This document shows positions 50,500 to 61,460 of a stretch of DNA of 64,000 nucleotides, piece after piece. The stretch lies in the NCBI GenBank assembly GCA_905221605.1, contig CAJNDS010002413.1, forward strand, positions 799,423-863,422, read 5' to 3'. Source of the stretch: Symbiodinium natans (lineage: Eukaryota > Sar > Dinophyceae > Suessiales > Symbiodiniaceae). How positions within the stretch are numbered: the first letter of the stretch is position 1; the number at the start of each line of letters is the position of its first letter. Under the pieces are notes generated by a model, which was not told where the DNA came from, made no database searches, and saw only the letters and a program-made list of their open reading frames with translations. The position numbers and the translations under genes were made by a program.

Positions 50500-51230
50500 G
50501 TGCGCGGGGGTTCATTTTTTGGGTGGTTTTGCAAGGGCCTTTGGCGTTGTAGGGCGCCAGGCTCGGGGAGTTCAAGTTTTGGGTTGTTAGTTGTTTTCGT
50601 TTTCGGGTTTAGCGTTTTCAGGCTCTAGGGGCGTTAGGTTTTTTAAGGGTTTGGGTTTAGGGTTTGCTTGCTTCGCTTAGGGTTTTAAGGGTGTGGTGTT
50701 TTCATGGCTTTAGGGTTCTCAGGGTTCGGGCGGGCGGGGGGGGGGGGGACCAAAAACCATAAACCTCAAAACCCTAGACCCCCAAAACCCTAAACCCCAA
50801 AAACCCTAGCCCTAAACCCCCAAAAACCCTAAGCTCCTAAGCACTAAACCCCGAAGACCCAGTAACCCAAAATCCCTAGACCCCAAAGCCCCTAAACGTC
50901 CAAAACCCGAAGCCCCAAACAAAGCCCTAAACTTGGGATGTTACCCCTTATACCAACAGTCGGTTTAGGGTTTAGGGTTTAGGGTTTGGGGTTTGGGGTT
51001 TAGGGTTCAGCGTTCAGGGTTTAGGGTTTAGGGTTTAGGGTATTTTAACAGGGGGTACTTATAATCCCGAGAAAGACTGTAAGTATAAGGGGGAGCATCT
51101 CAACCGTAAACCCCCAAAACACCCCAAAGCCCGAAAGTGTTAACTCCTAAACCCTTAAACCCCAAACCCCAAACCCTAAACCCTAAACCCTAAACCCCCG
51201 AAGGCCCAAAGCCCTAACCCCTCCTAAGCC
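50500..51230. other. Degenerate G- and C-strand sequence
   Basis: G-rich degenerate repeats to 50735, C-rich repeats to 50930, TTTAGGG array 50964-51045, C-strand 51150-51200. No gene supported. Confidence 0.5.
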
Positions 51231-51234
51231 CCAG

Positions 51235-51301
51235 GCTCGGCTTCTTGGAAGGCGAGGCGACCCATTTGGATCTTGTGAAGCAGACCAAGGCCCGGATTTA
51301 G
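51235..51301 (+). CDS. Terminal exon, helical
   Basis: Acceptor CTAAGCCCCAG; LGFLEGEATHLDLVKQTKAR..., TAG at 51299-51301 at the edge of the next G-strand repeat. Convincing protein composition. Confidence 0.5.
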
Positions 51302-51309
51302 TTTAGGGT

Positions 51310-52285
51310 TTATGGTTTAGGGTTCGGGGTTTAGGGTTGAGGGTTTAGGGTTTAGGGTTTAGGATTTGGGGCTTTAGGCTTTAGGGTTTTGGGTTTAGGG
51401 TTTGGGGCTTGCGGGTGAGGGTTTAGTTGTTGTTTCTGTCTTTGGGGGTGGGTGGGTGGGTGGGTTGTTGCTTTTAATGGGTTTGGCTTTCTTTGGTGTT
51501 TAGGTTTGGGGTTTAGAGTTTAGGGGTATTTGAGGGGTTTAGGGTTTTCGGTGTTTGGGTTCAGGGTTTGGCGTCTTGGTGGCGTTTCGGGCTTGGGGTT
51601 TTGGTGTTTGGGGGTTGCTGTTAGTTTTGGCATTTGGGGTTTATGGATTTTGTTGCTTAGGTTTTTGGGGGGTTTGGTTTGGCGTTAAGGGGGTTTAGGG
51701 TTTGGGCTTGGGGTGCGGAATCCCACTGGGAATCCAGGGAACCCTCTTCTAGGAGGTCCAGTAGCTGGTCCTTTGGGGTGTAGGGTTTAGGGTTGCTAGG
51801 GTTTAGGGTTGAGGGTTGAGGGTTTGGGGTTTAGGGTTTGGGGTTTAGGGTTTGGGGTTTAGGGTTTAGGGATGTTTCGGGTTTCGGGGTTTTGGGTTTA
51901 GGGGTTTTCGGGTTAGGGGTTCAGGGTTTCGGGTTTAGGGTTTAGGAGCCATGCTACAAAGCCTCAAACCCACTCCTAAGTCCGACCCCATCCCGCCCAA
52001 GCGCTCTCGTGAGCCTGCCGCAGGGCAACTGACTCAACCCTGAGCCCAAGCAACAGTTCAGACCTCCAATGTTCTCCCGGCTTGTCGGATTTAGAGACTT
52101 TATGTAAGGTGTCTAATGTTTGGAGCGGTCTAGAGGGTTTATAGGATTTCGAGTGTTCAGCGGGTTTTGTGGGTGTAGAGGGTTTTAGGCTTTGAGAGGG
52201 AAACCATAAACCCTAAACCCTAAGCCCTAAACCCTAAACCATAAACCGTAAACCCTAAGCCCAGTATAGGTTCAGAGGGTTTGCC
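51310..52285. repeat. Degenerate G-strand region
   Basis: TTTAGGG, TTTGGGG and TTTCGGG variants with a GTGG minisatellite (51447-51466); islands at 51720-51770 and 51955-52090 are unassigned. Confidence 0.6.
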
Positions 52286-52292
52286 TCAACAG

Positions 52293-52367
52293 AAGACCCG
52301 CGCAGGTGTGAGCTGCGCGGTACCGCCGTGGATTTGCCTCGGGGCATGTGGAACCCTAAGCCCGTAG
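52293..52367 (+). CDS. Terminal exon, Cys-containing
   Basis: Acceptor GTTTGCCTCAACAG; KTRAGVSCAVPPWICLGACG..., TAG at 52365-52367. Confidence 0.45.
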   Translation, partial: KTRAGVSCAVPPWICLGACGTLSP

Positions 52368-52997
52368 ATAAGGCCTCAAACCTGCGCTTATTCCTAAACC
52401 CTAAACCCCAAACCCTAAACCCTACACCCTAAACCCTAAACCCTCTTGGGGTCGCCCGAGACGGGAAGACTTCACAGGAAAGGGAGAAGTCCCAGGAGCA
52501 CGGGTTGCGGTTAGTATAGGGGTTTAAGGTTTAGGGTTTAGGGTTTAGGGTTTAGGGTAAAGGGCTAGGGTTTAGGGTTTAGGGTTTAGGGTTTAGGGTG
52601 GTATCCCTTATGGTCCCTTTGTAATTTTCCTGTAGTAACCCCCCAAACCCTGCTCTAATTTTTCAGGCCCCTATGTTAGGGTTTAGGGGTTGTTTAGGGG
52701 TTTCAGGGTTCAGGGTTTTGGTTGAGGCTTCAGCCCTTAATTTTTCGGGCTCACGGGCAGTTGCCAGTCTTTACGGCTATAGCTTCCCCGTCCCCAGATA
52801 GGGGGCAGTGTTCAGGGCTTTAGGGTTTACTCTTCCTGCGACTCGTCTTGAAGCTCATCAAAGGCCAAGCCCTTCAGCCTCAAACCCCCTAAACCCTAAA
52901 CCCTAAACCCTTATCCCTTATAAACCCTAAACCCTAAACCCTAAAAAGCCCTAAAACCTAAAGCGCTAAGAACACAAAACCCCTCGAGGGGCGCAAG

Positions 52998-53394
52998 GAA
53001 GGTCCCCGCCGGTGCTGTCTTAGACCTGAAGATCAGGTTTTTGTTCGCCAAGAAAAGCGACCGCGGAGGCCCAGTCAAGCGTTTTTCCTGGGTTTAGGGT
53101 TTAGGGTTTAGGGTTTAGGGTTTAGGGTTGGGGGTTTAGGGTTTAGGGTTTAGGGTTTAGGGTTTAGGGTTTAGGGTTTAGGGTTTAGGGTTTAGGGCTC
53201 TTTGGCTGTTTAGGGGTTTAGGATGTTGGGGTTCAGGATAGCGGGGTTTAGGGTTTAGGGCTTCGAGTGCGTGGGGCTCTCCCCAGCAGAGAAAAGGGTT
53301 TAGGGTTTAGGGTTTAGGGTTTAGGGTTTAGGGTTTGCTGAAGCGACGCGCCTCGACCCAAGGGGTCGCGGGCGGCGCGTCGCGCGAAAGCTAA
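52998..53394 (+). CDS. Two-exon gene end, basic
   Basis: Exon 52998-53091 (acceptor GAGGGGCGCAAG) reads EGPRRCCLRPEDQVFVRQEK..., ending CTGG|GTTTAG. The intron is chiefly TTTAGGG arrays. Exon 53363-53394 (acceptor CTCGACCCAAG) joins in phase 1: VAGGASRES-stop. Confidence 0.45.
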
Positions 53395-53458
53395 AACCCC
53401 ACCCCAAGACCACCCAAACCTTGCTCTTTTAGGGTTTATAGGGTTTATTTTTGGGGTT

Positions 53459-53803
53459 TGTTCTCTCGTTGCTTTGTATTCTCTGCTGCAGTTGACATTT
53501 TAGTATAAATCAAAACGAAAAGTAAAGCAGAGCGCACCAGTATGCTTGTATGTTGTGTCTTTACGCCCGAACAGGCCCGGACGCGGGGTCCCAAAATCGC
53601 GCTCGGGGCCGCGGCGCCATCGCTCGCTGTCGCTGCGCTCCGTGGCGCCGCTGTGTGCAAGAACGTTTTTTGCTCTCTCGTTGCTTTTGTATTCTCTGCT
53701 GTAGCTGATATCTTAGCAAGAATCATAAACGAAGATTAAGGCAGAGGGCAACATTGTGTTTTTTTTATGATGTACTCGTATCTTTACACCCGAGCAGGCC
53801 CGG
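53459..53803. repeat. Two copies of a 125-bp non-telomeric module
   Basis: TTCTCTCGTTGCTTTGTATT... at 53459 and CTCTCTCGTTGCTTTTGTAT... at 53672, each continuing through a GTCTTTACGCCCGAACAGGC-like end; separated by a GC-rich piece. Unknown nature. Confidence 0.75.
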
Positions 53804-53908
53804 AAGGATCCTGGGGTACCCCCCACGAAGGCCTCCCTGTAGACCCCCCCAAAACCGTGCTTTTGAAGGCAAGCTTTCCCTCTCAAGGGGGGTCGGACTT
53901 TTAAGCAC

Positions 53909-54282
53909 GGGGGGCCTCCAAATACTAGTTTGCTTTGAAAAAATCGAAAAATGACCCCCCTTGACCAAAATGAGCTCGTGAAAATGTCGCGGGGGTCCTG
54001 GGAAGGTTTTGGCTTCCCCTAAGCTTTTGAACGGCGCGGAAAGGCTTTTTACAAGGCGTTGGGAGCTTTCAGAGCGGTGGGAAGCACTTCTTCGAAAAAC
54101 ACGCCGCGCACCCCAGCATTTGGAAAATTAGGGTCATTTCTGCCATACAATTCCTTGCATGATTACATCTGGGGGGTCTAAGCAAGGGGGTCTCCAAATA
54201 CTAGTTTGCTTTGGAAATCGAAAAATACGACCCGCCCAAGTTAGCTCGTGAAAAGGTCGTGGGGGTCCTGGGAAGGCTGTTA
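53909..54282. repeat. Two copies of a 100-bp non-telomeric module
   Basis: GGCCTCCAAATACTAGTTTG at 53912 and GGTCTCCAAATACTAGTTTG at 54188, both running on to CTCGTGAAAA(T/G)GTCG and GGGGGTCCTGGGAAGG. No coding role evident. Confidence 0.75.
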
Positions 54283-54359
54283 AAAGCCCCTGAAAGGCTT
54301 CCCCGAGGCTTCCCGCACGCTCCCGGATGCCCCGGACGCCCCCAGACACCATAATCCTA

Positions 54360-55100
54360 AATCTTCAACCCTAAATCCCAAACCCTAAATCCCAAACCCT
54401 AAATCCTAAATCTTGAATCTTAAATCCGAGTTTGTCAAAGGGGAAGGACGGAGGATCTAGGCTTTAGGGTAACATCATATGCTTTAGGGCTGTACGGCCT
54501 GTTAACTATTTCAAAGCTGCAAGGAGTGCGTTGCAGTGCCGAAGCTGTCTCTTCTGGCACTAAAGAGAGCATTTGCCTCCAACTGCTAGACTGTCGCTAC
54601 TCAATTGTCGGCTGCCGTCGCTAGAGGCTCGGCGGGCTCGCTGCGGCCCGCTGCCTTGCCGGCAGCTCATCAGGGGCCTTGCTCGCAGCTTAGGGCTAGG
54701 GTTTAGGGTTTAGGGTGTAGGGTTTAGGGTTCAGGGTTCAGGGTTTAGGGTTTAGGGTTTAGGGCTTAGGGTTTAGGGTTTAGGGTTTAGGGCTTAGCAG
54801 GGCTCAGGGCTCAGGGCTCGGGGCTCGGGGCTCGGGGCTTAGGGCTTAGGGTTTATATAGGGCTCAGGGCTTAGGGATGGGAGGACTGGGCTTCTGCAGA
54901 GTCGCCGAGGTGGGCCGAGGTCGTTGGAAACCCAAAAATCTAAAACCTAAACCCCTAAACCTTAAACCCACACCCTAGCCCCAAAACCCAAAACCTAGGG
55001 TTTAAGGTTCAGGGCTCAGGGTTTCAATATTTCCTTTTTAAGGGGTTCAAAGGGCAACCCATCTTATTACCGTAGCATCTGGTCTGCGTTTTTGCCACAA
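54360..55100. other. Unassigned island and arrays
   Basis: CCCTAAAT-type repeats 54350-54425, a 230-bp unique island (54440-54680) without a convincing frame, then TTTAGGG/GCTCAGGG variants to 54870. Confidence 0.4.
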
Positions 55101-55114
55101 ACTTTGTTTAACAG

Positions 55115-55279
55115 GATGCCGGAGCGGAAGACAGAGCTGCCAAGGCTTGAACAAAGCGTCCTCCGCCAAGCCTCAAACCGAAACCAGCGTTCTTGCGAAG
55201 AGTGCGGCTCGCATGTTTTGCCTCGATATGTCCAGCTTCAGCGCGGGCGCCTTCGCGATGATCAGGGCAAAATGCCTTA
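55115..55279 (+). CDS. Exon with two competing open frames
   Basis: Acceptor ACTTTGTTTAACAG. One frame starts MPERKTELPRLEQSVLRQAS... and ends TAA at 55277-55279 with a CEECG pair; the other reads QGLNKASSAKPQTETSVLAK... and runs into repeat. I cannot decide between them. Confidence 0.45.
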
Positions 55280-55776
55280 AACCTCAAAACCCCAAAACTC
55301 CACAACCCTAAAACCCTAAAACCCTAAAGCCCAAACACCCGAAACCCTCAAACCCTAACTTTCAACATCTGCCGAGCCGTGAGCCAGGAGGCTTTGTGGG
55401 TTTAGGGTTTAGGGTTCAGGGTTTAGGGTTTAGGGTTTAGGCGGTTTTTATCTAGGTAGGCTCTTGGGAGATTTTACGTTTTCCTCATTGGGCTTCAGAG
55501 GATCATCTTGTTAGGCCCCTTGGCATGCAGGGCTTAAGGGGGTTTAGTGGTTTTCTGGGTTTCGGGGCTTACCAAGCCCTCAGACCTCAAGCCCAAAGCC
55601 CAAAACCTAAACCCTACAATCCCGCAACCTTCAACCCGAACGGCTACAATGAAATGGAATGCTTGCCTAAACCCAAAACCCTAAACCCCAAACCCCAAAA
55701 CCCTATACCCTAAACCCCAAATCCTAAAATTACAGGTTGCGCACCTGGGCCATGGCCCCTCCCCACTGGGCCCCAG

Positions 55777-55812
55777 CCGGAAGCTTCGTTCGTTGGCCCT
55801 GCAAATCTGAGG
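55777..55812 (+). CDS. Small exon beside duplicated repeat
   Basis: After GGGCCCCAG: PEASFVGPANLR, phase 0 to 0, donor AGG|GTAGCT. Confidence 0.4.
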
Positions 55813-55813
55813 G

Positions 55814-56060
55814 TAGCTGCATGGGCCCTTACTATGGTCCCTTGGGTTTAGGGTTTAGGGTTTAGGGTTGAGGGTCGAGGGTTTAGGGTTTAGGGTTGAG
55901 GGTTGAGGGTTAGGGTACTTGCATGGGCCCTCCATATGGTCCCTTACCTTCTTAAAAGGGTTCTGAAGTATGGGCCCTTGGGTTGTATAGGGTATATAAA
56001 GGGGTAGATAAGGAGTCCCTTTTACGTACTGCTGGTTAGTAGGGAACGGGGTGCCCTATA
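55814..56060. repeat. TATGGTCCCTT repeat duplicated around an array
   Basis: GCATGGGCCCTTACTATGGT at 55820 and GCATGGGCCCTCCATATGGT at 55924 flank a TTTAGGG/TTGAGGG array; the copy continues with CCCTTGGGTTGTATAGGG as at 37445. Confidence 0.8.
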
Positions 56061-56166
56061 TAATCCCTTAAAGGGTATCTATTTTTCCCAGCGAACAAAC
56101 AGTAAGTGTAAGGCCAAGGGACCATGTGACTACCCCAAGAGCAAATATTCCGGTCTCACGCGCTGC

Positions 56167-56235
56167 ATGTCTCACATCCTCCGCCAGGTCAAGGCTGAGA
56201 GGTTACAGTTTCCTCAAGAATGTAGATTTTTACTA
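56167..56235 (+). CDS. Possible exon before a microsatellite
   Basis: ATG at 56167: MSHILRQVKAERLQFPQECR.... A donor CGCCAG|GTCAAG at 56187 may end it. Beyond 56240 the frame is a (TATGTG)n microsatellite. Confidence 0.35.
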
Positions 56236-56252
56236 ATGTTTGTATACATATC

Positions 56253-56261
56253 ATGTATGTA

Positions 56262-56304
<43 letters not shown>

Positions 56305-56340
56305 GTATATGTATCTATATATACATATATATATATGTGT
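56253..56340. repeat. TATGTG / TATA microsatellite
   Basis: (GTATGT)n followed by TATATATA; further AT-rich dinucleotide runs at 56485-56520. 56480-57120 contains no other supported feature except a G-strand array at 56628-56700. Confidence 0.9.
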
Positions 56341-57127
56341 GTATCTAATGTATCTGTATGTAGAGAGAGAATCTCCTTAGGAACGGTTTTCTCGTTTTTG
56401 TTTAATAATACTACTACATCTATCTATCAAGGGGATACGAATCTTTCCTGTAATTGGCTCTAAGGTGAGTATAGATATGGATATCTCTATATATATATAC
56501 ATACATGTATATATATATACTTCTCTGTTTGATTGTTTATGGTTCTTTGGGGGAGGAATAGATACATGGAGCCTCCAGGGTCTGTTTCTTTCGTTATGGC
56601 GGGGAGGAGGGAGGGTGGGAGGGGGGGGGGGTTTAGGGTTTTAGGGTTTAGGGTTTAGGGTTTTAGGGTTTAGGGTTTAGGGTTTAGGGTTTAGGGTTTA
56701 CTGTTTAGGATTGGGGAGGGAGGGGGCGGAGGTCTTGGGGAACCTTAGGAACGCAAATCGAAATTTTGGATCTCTAAACGGCTCGGGAAAGTCCAGAGCT
56801 TGCGGTTTTGGGGGGCAAAAGGATGGTCCAGGAACTAGGAAGTTATGGTTCAGGGCTTGCAGAAGAGCTTTGGCCTGAGGGTTAGGGCCTACGATGGCCT
56901 ACGGTTGTTCGGGTTTAGGGCGTATATGAGTTAACCTTATTCCCCTACAAAACCTATGTATGTGCATGTATGCCTTGCATAGTCCCTATATATCTAAGTA
57001 CCTAAGTAGCCCCTACATTACCCCTAAGGTCCCTTGTAAGGCCTCCTTCAGTCCCTTGAATTTGGGGGGTTTGAAGAGTTTTGTCGGTCTGGTCCGCAAC
57101 GGGCGGGGGATGGCTTTTAAACACCAG

Positions 57128-57369
57128 CCGCGGCCTACTGCGGCGAGCTTCGCGACAAGCTACGCTTTACAACCTACAATGCCGGTTTAGGGTTTAGGTT
57201 TAGGGTTTAGGGTTTAGGGTTTAGGGTTTAGGGTTTAGGGTTTAGGGTTTAGGGTTTAGGATAAAACCTATGGCTCTCAACCTCAAATAATGCCGCAAGC
57301 CCCACACGCCTTGCGCCCGAAGCCATATACGCCCCTACAGGAGTCTCAAGCCGGAACCCTAAACCCTAA
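57128..57369 (+). CDS. Two-exon gene end with array intron
   Basis: Exon 57128-57184 (acceptor TTTAAACACCAG) reads AAYCGELRDKLRFTTYNA and ends GCCG|GTTTAG. The intron starts with ten TTTAGGG units. Exon 57341-57369 (acceptor CGCCCCTACAG) continues in phase 1: VSSR then array-encoded NPKP-stop. Confidence 0.5.
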
Positions 57370-58222
57370 ACCCTAAACCCTAAACCCTAAACCCTAAACC
57401 CTAAACCCTAAACCCTAAATCCTAAACCCTAAACCTTGAACCCGGCAAGCCTTCACAAGCTTGCTCTTCAGGGTTCAGCCCACACAGGTAGCACCCTAAA
57501 CCCTGAAACCTAAACCCTAGACCCTGTACCCTAAACTCTGAACCCACAAGACTCTAAACCACAGCCCCTGTGCCTAACCAGCAACCTAGCCCCCGGCCCC
57601 CACGATGTTTTAGGACGGTAGGAGAGGGGGGAGAAGGGTAAAAGCTCCCGTTTAGGGGTTGGGGCTTTGGGTTTAGGGTTTAGGGTTTAGGGCTCAGGGT
57701 TTAGGGTTTGAGGGTTTGGGGTTTAGGGCCTCCCTAAAGATCCATTCCCCCCTTCCCTGCAAGGGGTGTTTACAGGCCTAAACGCCACAAACCCTTAATA
57801 CCCTACCAACCTTATAAACCCGCTTTTAAACCCTAAACCCTAAACCCTAAACAGTTTAGGGTCTGGAGTGTGGGCTTGTCACGGCTGCGGAATCAAGAGA
57901 GCTGCAGTCTTTTAAGAAAAGAGGGGGGCGGGGGCGGGGGAGGGGATCAGGGTTTAGGGGTTTGGGGTTTAGGGTTTAGGGTTAGGGTTTGGGGTTTAGG
58001 GTTTGGGGTTTGGGATTTGGGGTTTAGGGTTTCTCTGGAGTTCAGGGGTGTTTAGGGTTTATGTAGGATGTAGGGTTTGTGCAGGGTTTACAGGGTTCTG
58101 AACCCTAACCCAAGAAACCCTATGCAGGGTTCGACTTAGGGCTAAATGGTTATGACTCAGTTAAGGGTTTAGGGTTTAGGGTAGAACAACCCCCTCCCGC
58201 TTGCGCACTTTCGCCCCCCACC

Positions 58223-58514
58223 ATGCGCGGGGCCAACATGCACGTCCAGGTGAATACTGTACTGGAGGTTCATGGTACTTAATAACCCAATGATAGCTGC
58301 ACTTAGAAAACAACCAGATTTGGGCACTGAAGGGGCTTATAAGCGGGTTATAAGTGCAGTTTAAACCCTAAACCCTAAACCCTAAACCCTAAACCCTAAA
58401 CCCTAAACCCTAAACCCTGAGCCTCCTAGCAGCTAGGCAGGATCCTACTTACCATTCCTTGAGGGCGCCTCCCAGATGGGAGCAGTGCCGACCTTCGAGA
58501 TGAGCTCCGCTTGA
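58223..58514 (+). CDS. Complete 27-aa gene with introner-like intron
   Basis: ATG 58223 in CCACCATGC context: MRGANMHVQVNTVLE, donor GGAG|GTTCATGG supplied by the foldback element. Exon 58476-58514 (acceptor GGGCGCCTCCCAG) continues in phase 0: MGAVPTFEMSSA-stop. The exon 1 donor could also be CCAG|GTGAAT. The intron holds the element and a CCCTAAA array. Confidence 0.45.
58262..58434. mobile_element. Introner-like element, family A, joined to an array
   Basis: Left arm ACTGGAGGTTCATGGTACTT, core AGCTGCACTTAGAAAACAAC and GGGGCTTATAAGCGGGTTAT, then CCCTAAA array (58364-58418) and a degenerate right arm CTGAGCCTCCTAG. Confidence 0.65.
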
Positions 58515-58743
58515 TGCCTGCCCTTTCTTAGGGTTTAGGGTTTAGGGTTTAAGGGTTAAGGGTTTAGGGTTTAGGATTTAGGGGGTTAGGGTTTAGGGTT
58601 TAGGTCATAGCATCCAAGATGCCCCACCCAAAGAAAACATTAAAAAGCAAAAAAGCCTTCTTCCTTATAAGGGTCATTTAGGATTTGTTTCAATCCTTTT
58701 GGGGTTCTTAAGCAAATAGCAGTTATGCAATAGTACGAAAATC

Positions 58744-58971
58744 ATGGCATCCGGCGTCTTAGGGAGAACTCTCGTGTTGGCACAGAATTGTGTAGGCATC
58801 CAAAGAAGAGGCTTGCAGTCGCAATATTTTCGGAAATGCAGTTGGGGCGAAAACGCATTGCGCAAGATATCCTATGAAAACAGCTGTAGCATTTCTAGGT
58901 GTTTGATTGCGGACTCACCCGCAGGAATGTTGCCGATTTTACGTCGGACTTTCAAAAATCCTCAACCCTAA
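58744..58971 (+). CDS. Single-exon ORF, 75 aa, array-encoded tail
   Basis: ATG 58744: MASGVLGRTLVLAQNCVGIQ..., basic and Cys-containing start that could act as an organelle presequence; ends KNPQP-stop in CCCTAAA-like sequence. A family B right arm (TTCTTAAGCAAATAGCAG) lies just upstream. Function unknown. Confidence 0.45.
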   Translation: MASGVLGRTLVLAQNCVGIQRRGLQSQYFRKCSWGENALRKISYENSCSISRCLIADSPAGMLPILRRTFKNPQP

Positions 58972-58999
58972 ACTCTTGACCCCCTAATTACGAATCCTA

Positions 59000-59755
59000 A
59001 ACTACGGGTTCATCTCAGGTCTTGGGTTTGCCGCCACAGCATTGAGGTTGAACATGTGCCTAAATAACCAGAACCTTCAACCCTCAACCCTCAACCCAAA
59101 AACGCAAGAATGGCACTGGTGACGACGTCGGTTCGAGGACTTGCTCTAAGCCCAAGACTCACAAATGCGCCCAAGAGAACCATAACCTTCAACCCTCAAC
59201 CCTCAATCCAAAAACCCCGAACCTTTTAGCCAGTCTCAAGGGCGGGCGACAGTCGGAGGCACGACCAAACTAGGAAGTGCCATGCTCGTTCCAGCGAGAG
59301 CTTCTCAACGGCCAGGCCTTAGGTTTTAGGGCTGTTAGGGTTTTTGGGCTTTAGGATTTTAGGGGTAGGGTTTAGGGCTGAGATTTTAGAGCGTTCAGAG
59401 GGTCGGGTTTAGGGTTTAGAGGTTTGTGTACGCGCTCAGGTTTCTGGCTGGTTGAGGCTTGTGAACCTGCTACCCTTTCTACCTTTGTTTGCCCTAAACC
59501 CTAAACCCTACCCCAAACCCTAAACCCTGTGTACCCTACAGCAAAGCCTAAACTTTTTTGGTTCTGGGCTCCAAAACTGTCCAGAACAGCTGCAACCTAC
59601 TGGTTCTTAGCACCTTATATTTAGGGTGAGGGTTTTGGGTTTAGGGTTTAGGGTGTTTAGGGTTTAGGGTTTAGGATATACATATATACATATATAAGCC
59701 CATAAGGCTGATGCAGGGTAGCAAGTAAGTTTAGCCCGGGCGGCCGGAGGGCGTT
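59000..59755. other. Degenerate repeats; duplicated CCTTCAACCCTCAACCC tracts
   Basis: ACCTTCAACCCTCAACCCTC occurs at 59072 and again at 59183, followed by similar AAAAAC(G/C)C sequence. TTTAGGG units near 59640-59675. No gene supported. Confidence 0.4.
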
Positions 59756-59762
59756 GAGGAGT

Positions 59763-59861
59763 GATTTACACGTGCTAGCGGAAAGGGAGTGCCAAAGACG
59801 CGAACCGATGAGAATAAAGGACGGGTTTATGGGCTTTTGTGGGCATTGCGTGGTGTCGAAG
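59763..59861 (+). CDS. Exon before a family B foldback
   Basis: Reads DLHVLAERECQRREPMRIKD..., then CGHCVVSK, donor AAG|GTTTCT. Protein-like composition; an in-frame ATG is at 59811. Intron begins with the family B element. Confidence 0.5.
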
Positions 59862-59872
59862 GTTTCTACGAA

Positions 59873-59978
59873 TTGCTTAAGAACCCCTTCAAAAAATAGA
59901 ACATTCTTACTCATAAGGTACCATAGGGATCTTCACCTTTTTTTCTTTCAGGAGTTCTTATATCAAGCAAATAGTAGG
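59873..59978. mobile_element. Foldback element, family B
   Basis: Left arm ATTGCTTAAGAACCCCTTC, right arm GGAGTTCTTATATCAAGCAA followed by ATAGTAG. Interior A/T-rich with a TTTTTTTCTTTCAG acceptor-like tract. Confidence 0.6.
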
Positions 59979-60469
59979 TTTAGAGATTGGAATTCATGGT
60001 TCATCGGGTTTAGGCCGGGCTTGGGGTTTAGGAACTTGAGGGGCTTATGGGCTTAGGGGTTTTTAGGGTTTAGGGTTTAGGGCTTAGGGTTTTTTAGGCG
60101 TTCGGAGGTAAGGGCTTTAGGGCTTTTGGGTTTTTGGAACTAGGGGTGTGGAGTTTAGGCGAGTCCGGCATGGTAGTGTTTTGTTAGGTCTTCCTCCACC
60201 TGGCAAACTCGACTGGTGCGCTATAAAGCTGGCTTTAGGCTTTAGGTAGCTTCCAGCGAAGCCGGCCAAAAAACTTCACAGCTGCAAACTTCAAGCCCCT
60301 AAGCCCTAAGCCCTAAGCCCTAAGCCCTAAGCCCTAAACTCTAAACCCTAAACCCTAAACCCTAACCCATGGTTTGCACACCCTAAGCCCTAAACCCTAA
60401 GCCCTAAACCCTAAGCCGTAAGCCCTAAGCCCTAAACCCTAAACCCTCAACCGCGTTTGGAGGGCCAAG

Positions 60470-60662
60470 GATCGACGTCTTGACTGTGCATCCTTTGGCT
60501 CCAGCTGCTAACAAAAACAAAGCATTGTTTCACAAAGGGTTTCGGGTTTCGGGTTTAGGGTTTAGGGTTTCGGGTTTAGGGCTACACACCCGAGAGGCTC
60601 ACGAGCCAGCCTGCAAAAAACTGCTTGCCGCGCCCCTCTCTGAGTCTCTCCCCCCAGCATAG
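60470..60662 (+). CDS. ORF that reads through a telomeric array
   Basis: IDVLTVHPLAPAANKNKALF (from 60471), then GFRVSGLGFRVSGLG encoded by TTTCGGG/TTTAGGG units (60537-60581), then LHTREAHEPACKKLLAAPLS... to TAG at 60660-60662. One frame stays open because TTTCGGG units remove the stop that pure TTTAGGG would supply. Both unique parts look coding in the same frame without splicing. Confidence 0.5.
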
Positions 60663-60689
60663 CCTTGAAGTACCTCAAAGATTCCCTGT

Positions 60690-61380
60690 AGCCCTAAACC
60701 CTAAACCCTAAACCCTAAACCCTAAACCCTAAACCCTAAACCCTAAACCCCGGCCACAAGAGAGAGAACCGGAGAATCTCCGCCACCCCCGGGGGTGGCC
60801 TCCTCGCCTCCGGCCCGCGGCGCAGCTCGGATTCTTATGAATGGGACCCTACAAAGCAGGGTCGTGGGTTGTGGCCCTAAACCCTAAACCCTAAACCCTA
60901 AACCCTAAACCCTAAACATTTAGGGCTCGGAGGCCCGATATAAATTAGAGTAGGCCCCAATACGAGTTCTCAGAAGAGCTCCTGCATAAGAAGTGTGCCT
61001 TTTGGGGCAGTCCGTCAGGTCGAGGGCTCATGGTCTGTGTGGCTCAGGGTTTAGGGTTTAGGGCTTAGGGCTTGGGGCTCAGGGCTGAGGGTTTAGGATT
61101 TTGAGTCTAGGGATTACGTAGGTCTTATGGGGCTTATATAGGCTCTCACAGGGGTGACTTCGGATTTCATAGGGTTCGATCCGGTTTTGTGGAGTGTCTC
61201 TGTGGGGCTCGGAAGGGCTTAGGTGTGTAGGGCTTCTACGGGGCTGGTATGGCCTGGCATTATGAAGGTTACAGGGCTTATTGGGCATGTGAATCTCAAC
61301 CGGCTAGGCGTTGGAAGGGCTTAAGGGTCTAGGTTTCAGGACGCCAAGTGCTGAACCCTCCAACCCAAAACCCTCAATGC
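60690..61380. other. Arrays and unassigned islands
   Basis: C-strand arrays 60693-60750 and 60875-60916; G-strand at 61046-61095. Islands 60750-60870 and 60920-61040 are GC-rich without a supported frame. Confidence 0.4.
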
Positions 61381-61384
61381 CAAG

Positions 61385-61460
61385 GGCATCTGTGCTTTCT
61401 GAAAGAGGAAGGAGGAGAAGAAGCCTTAAGCCTTTCCTCCTTCGAAACAGTTTCGAATAG
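61385..61460 (+). CDS. Terminal exon, basic
   Basis: After CAATGCCAAG: ASVLSERGRRRRSLKPFLLR..., TAG at 61458-61460. Confidence 0.4.

Noticed and set aside
53956-53975. Minus-strand leader-like CTTGACCAAAATGAGCT
   Set aside because: Needs an insertion and a deletion to match the leader, and lies in a duplicated module whose other copy lacks it.
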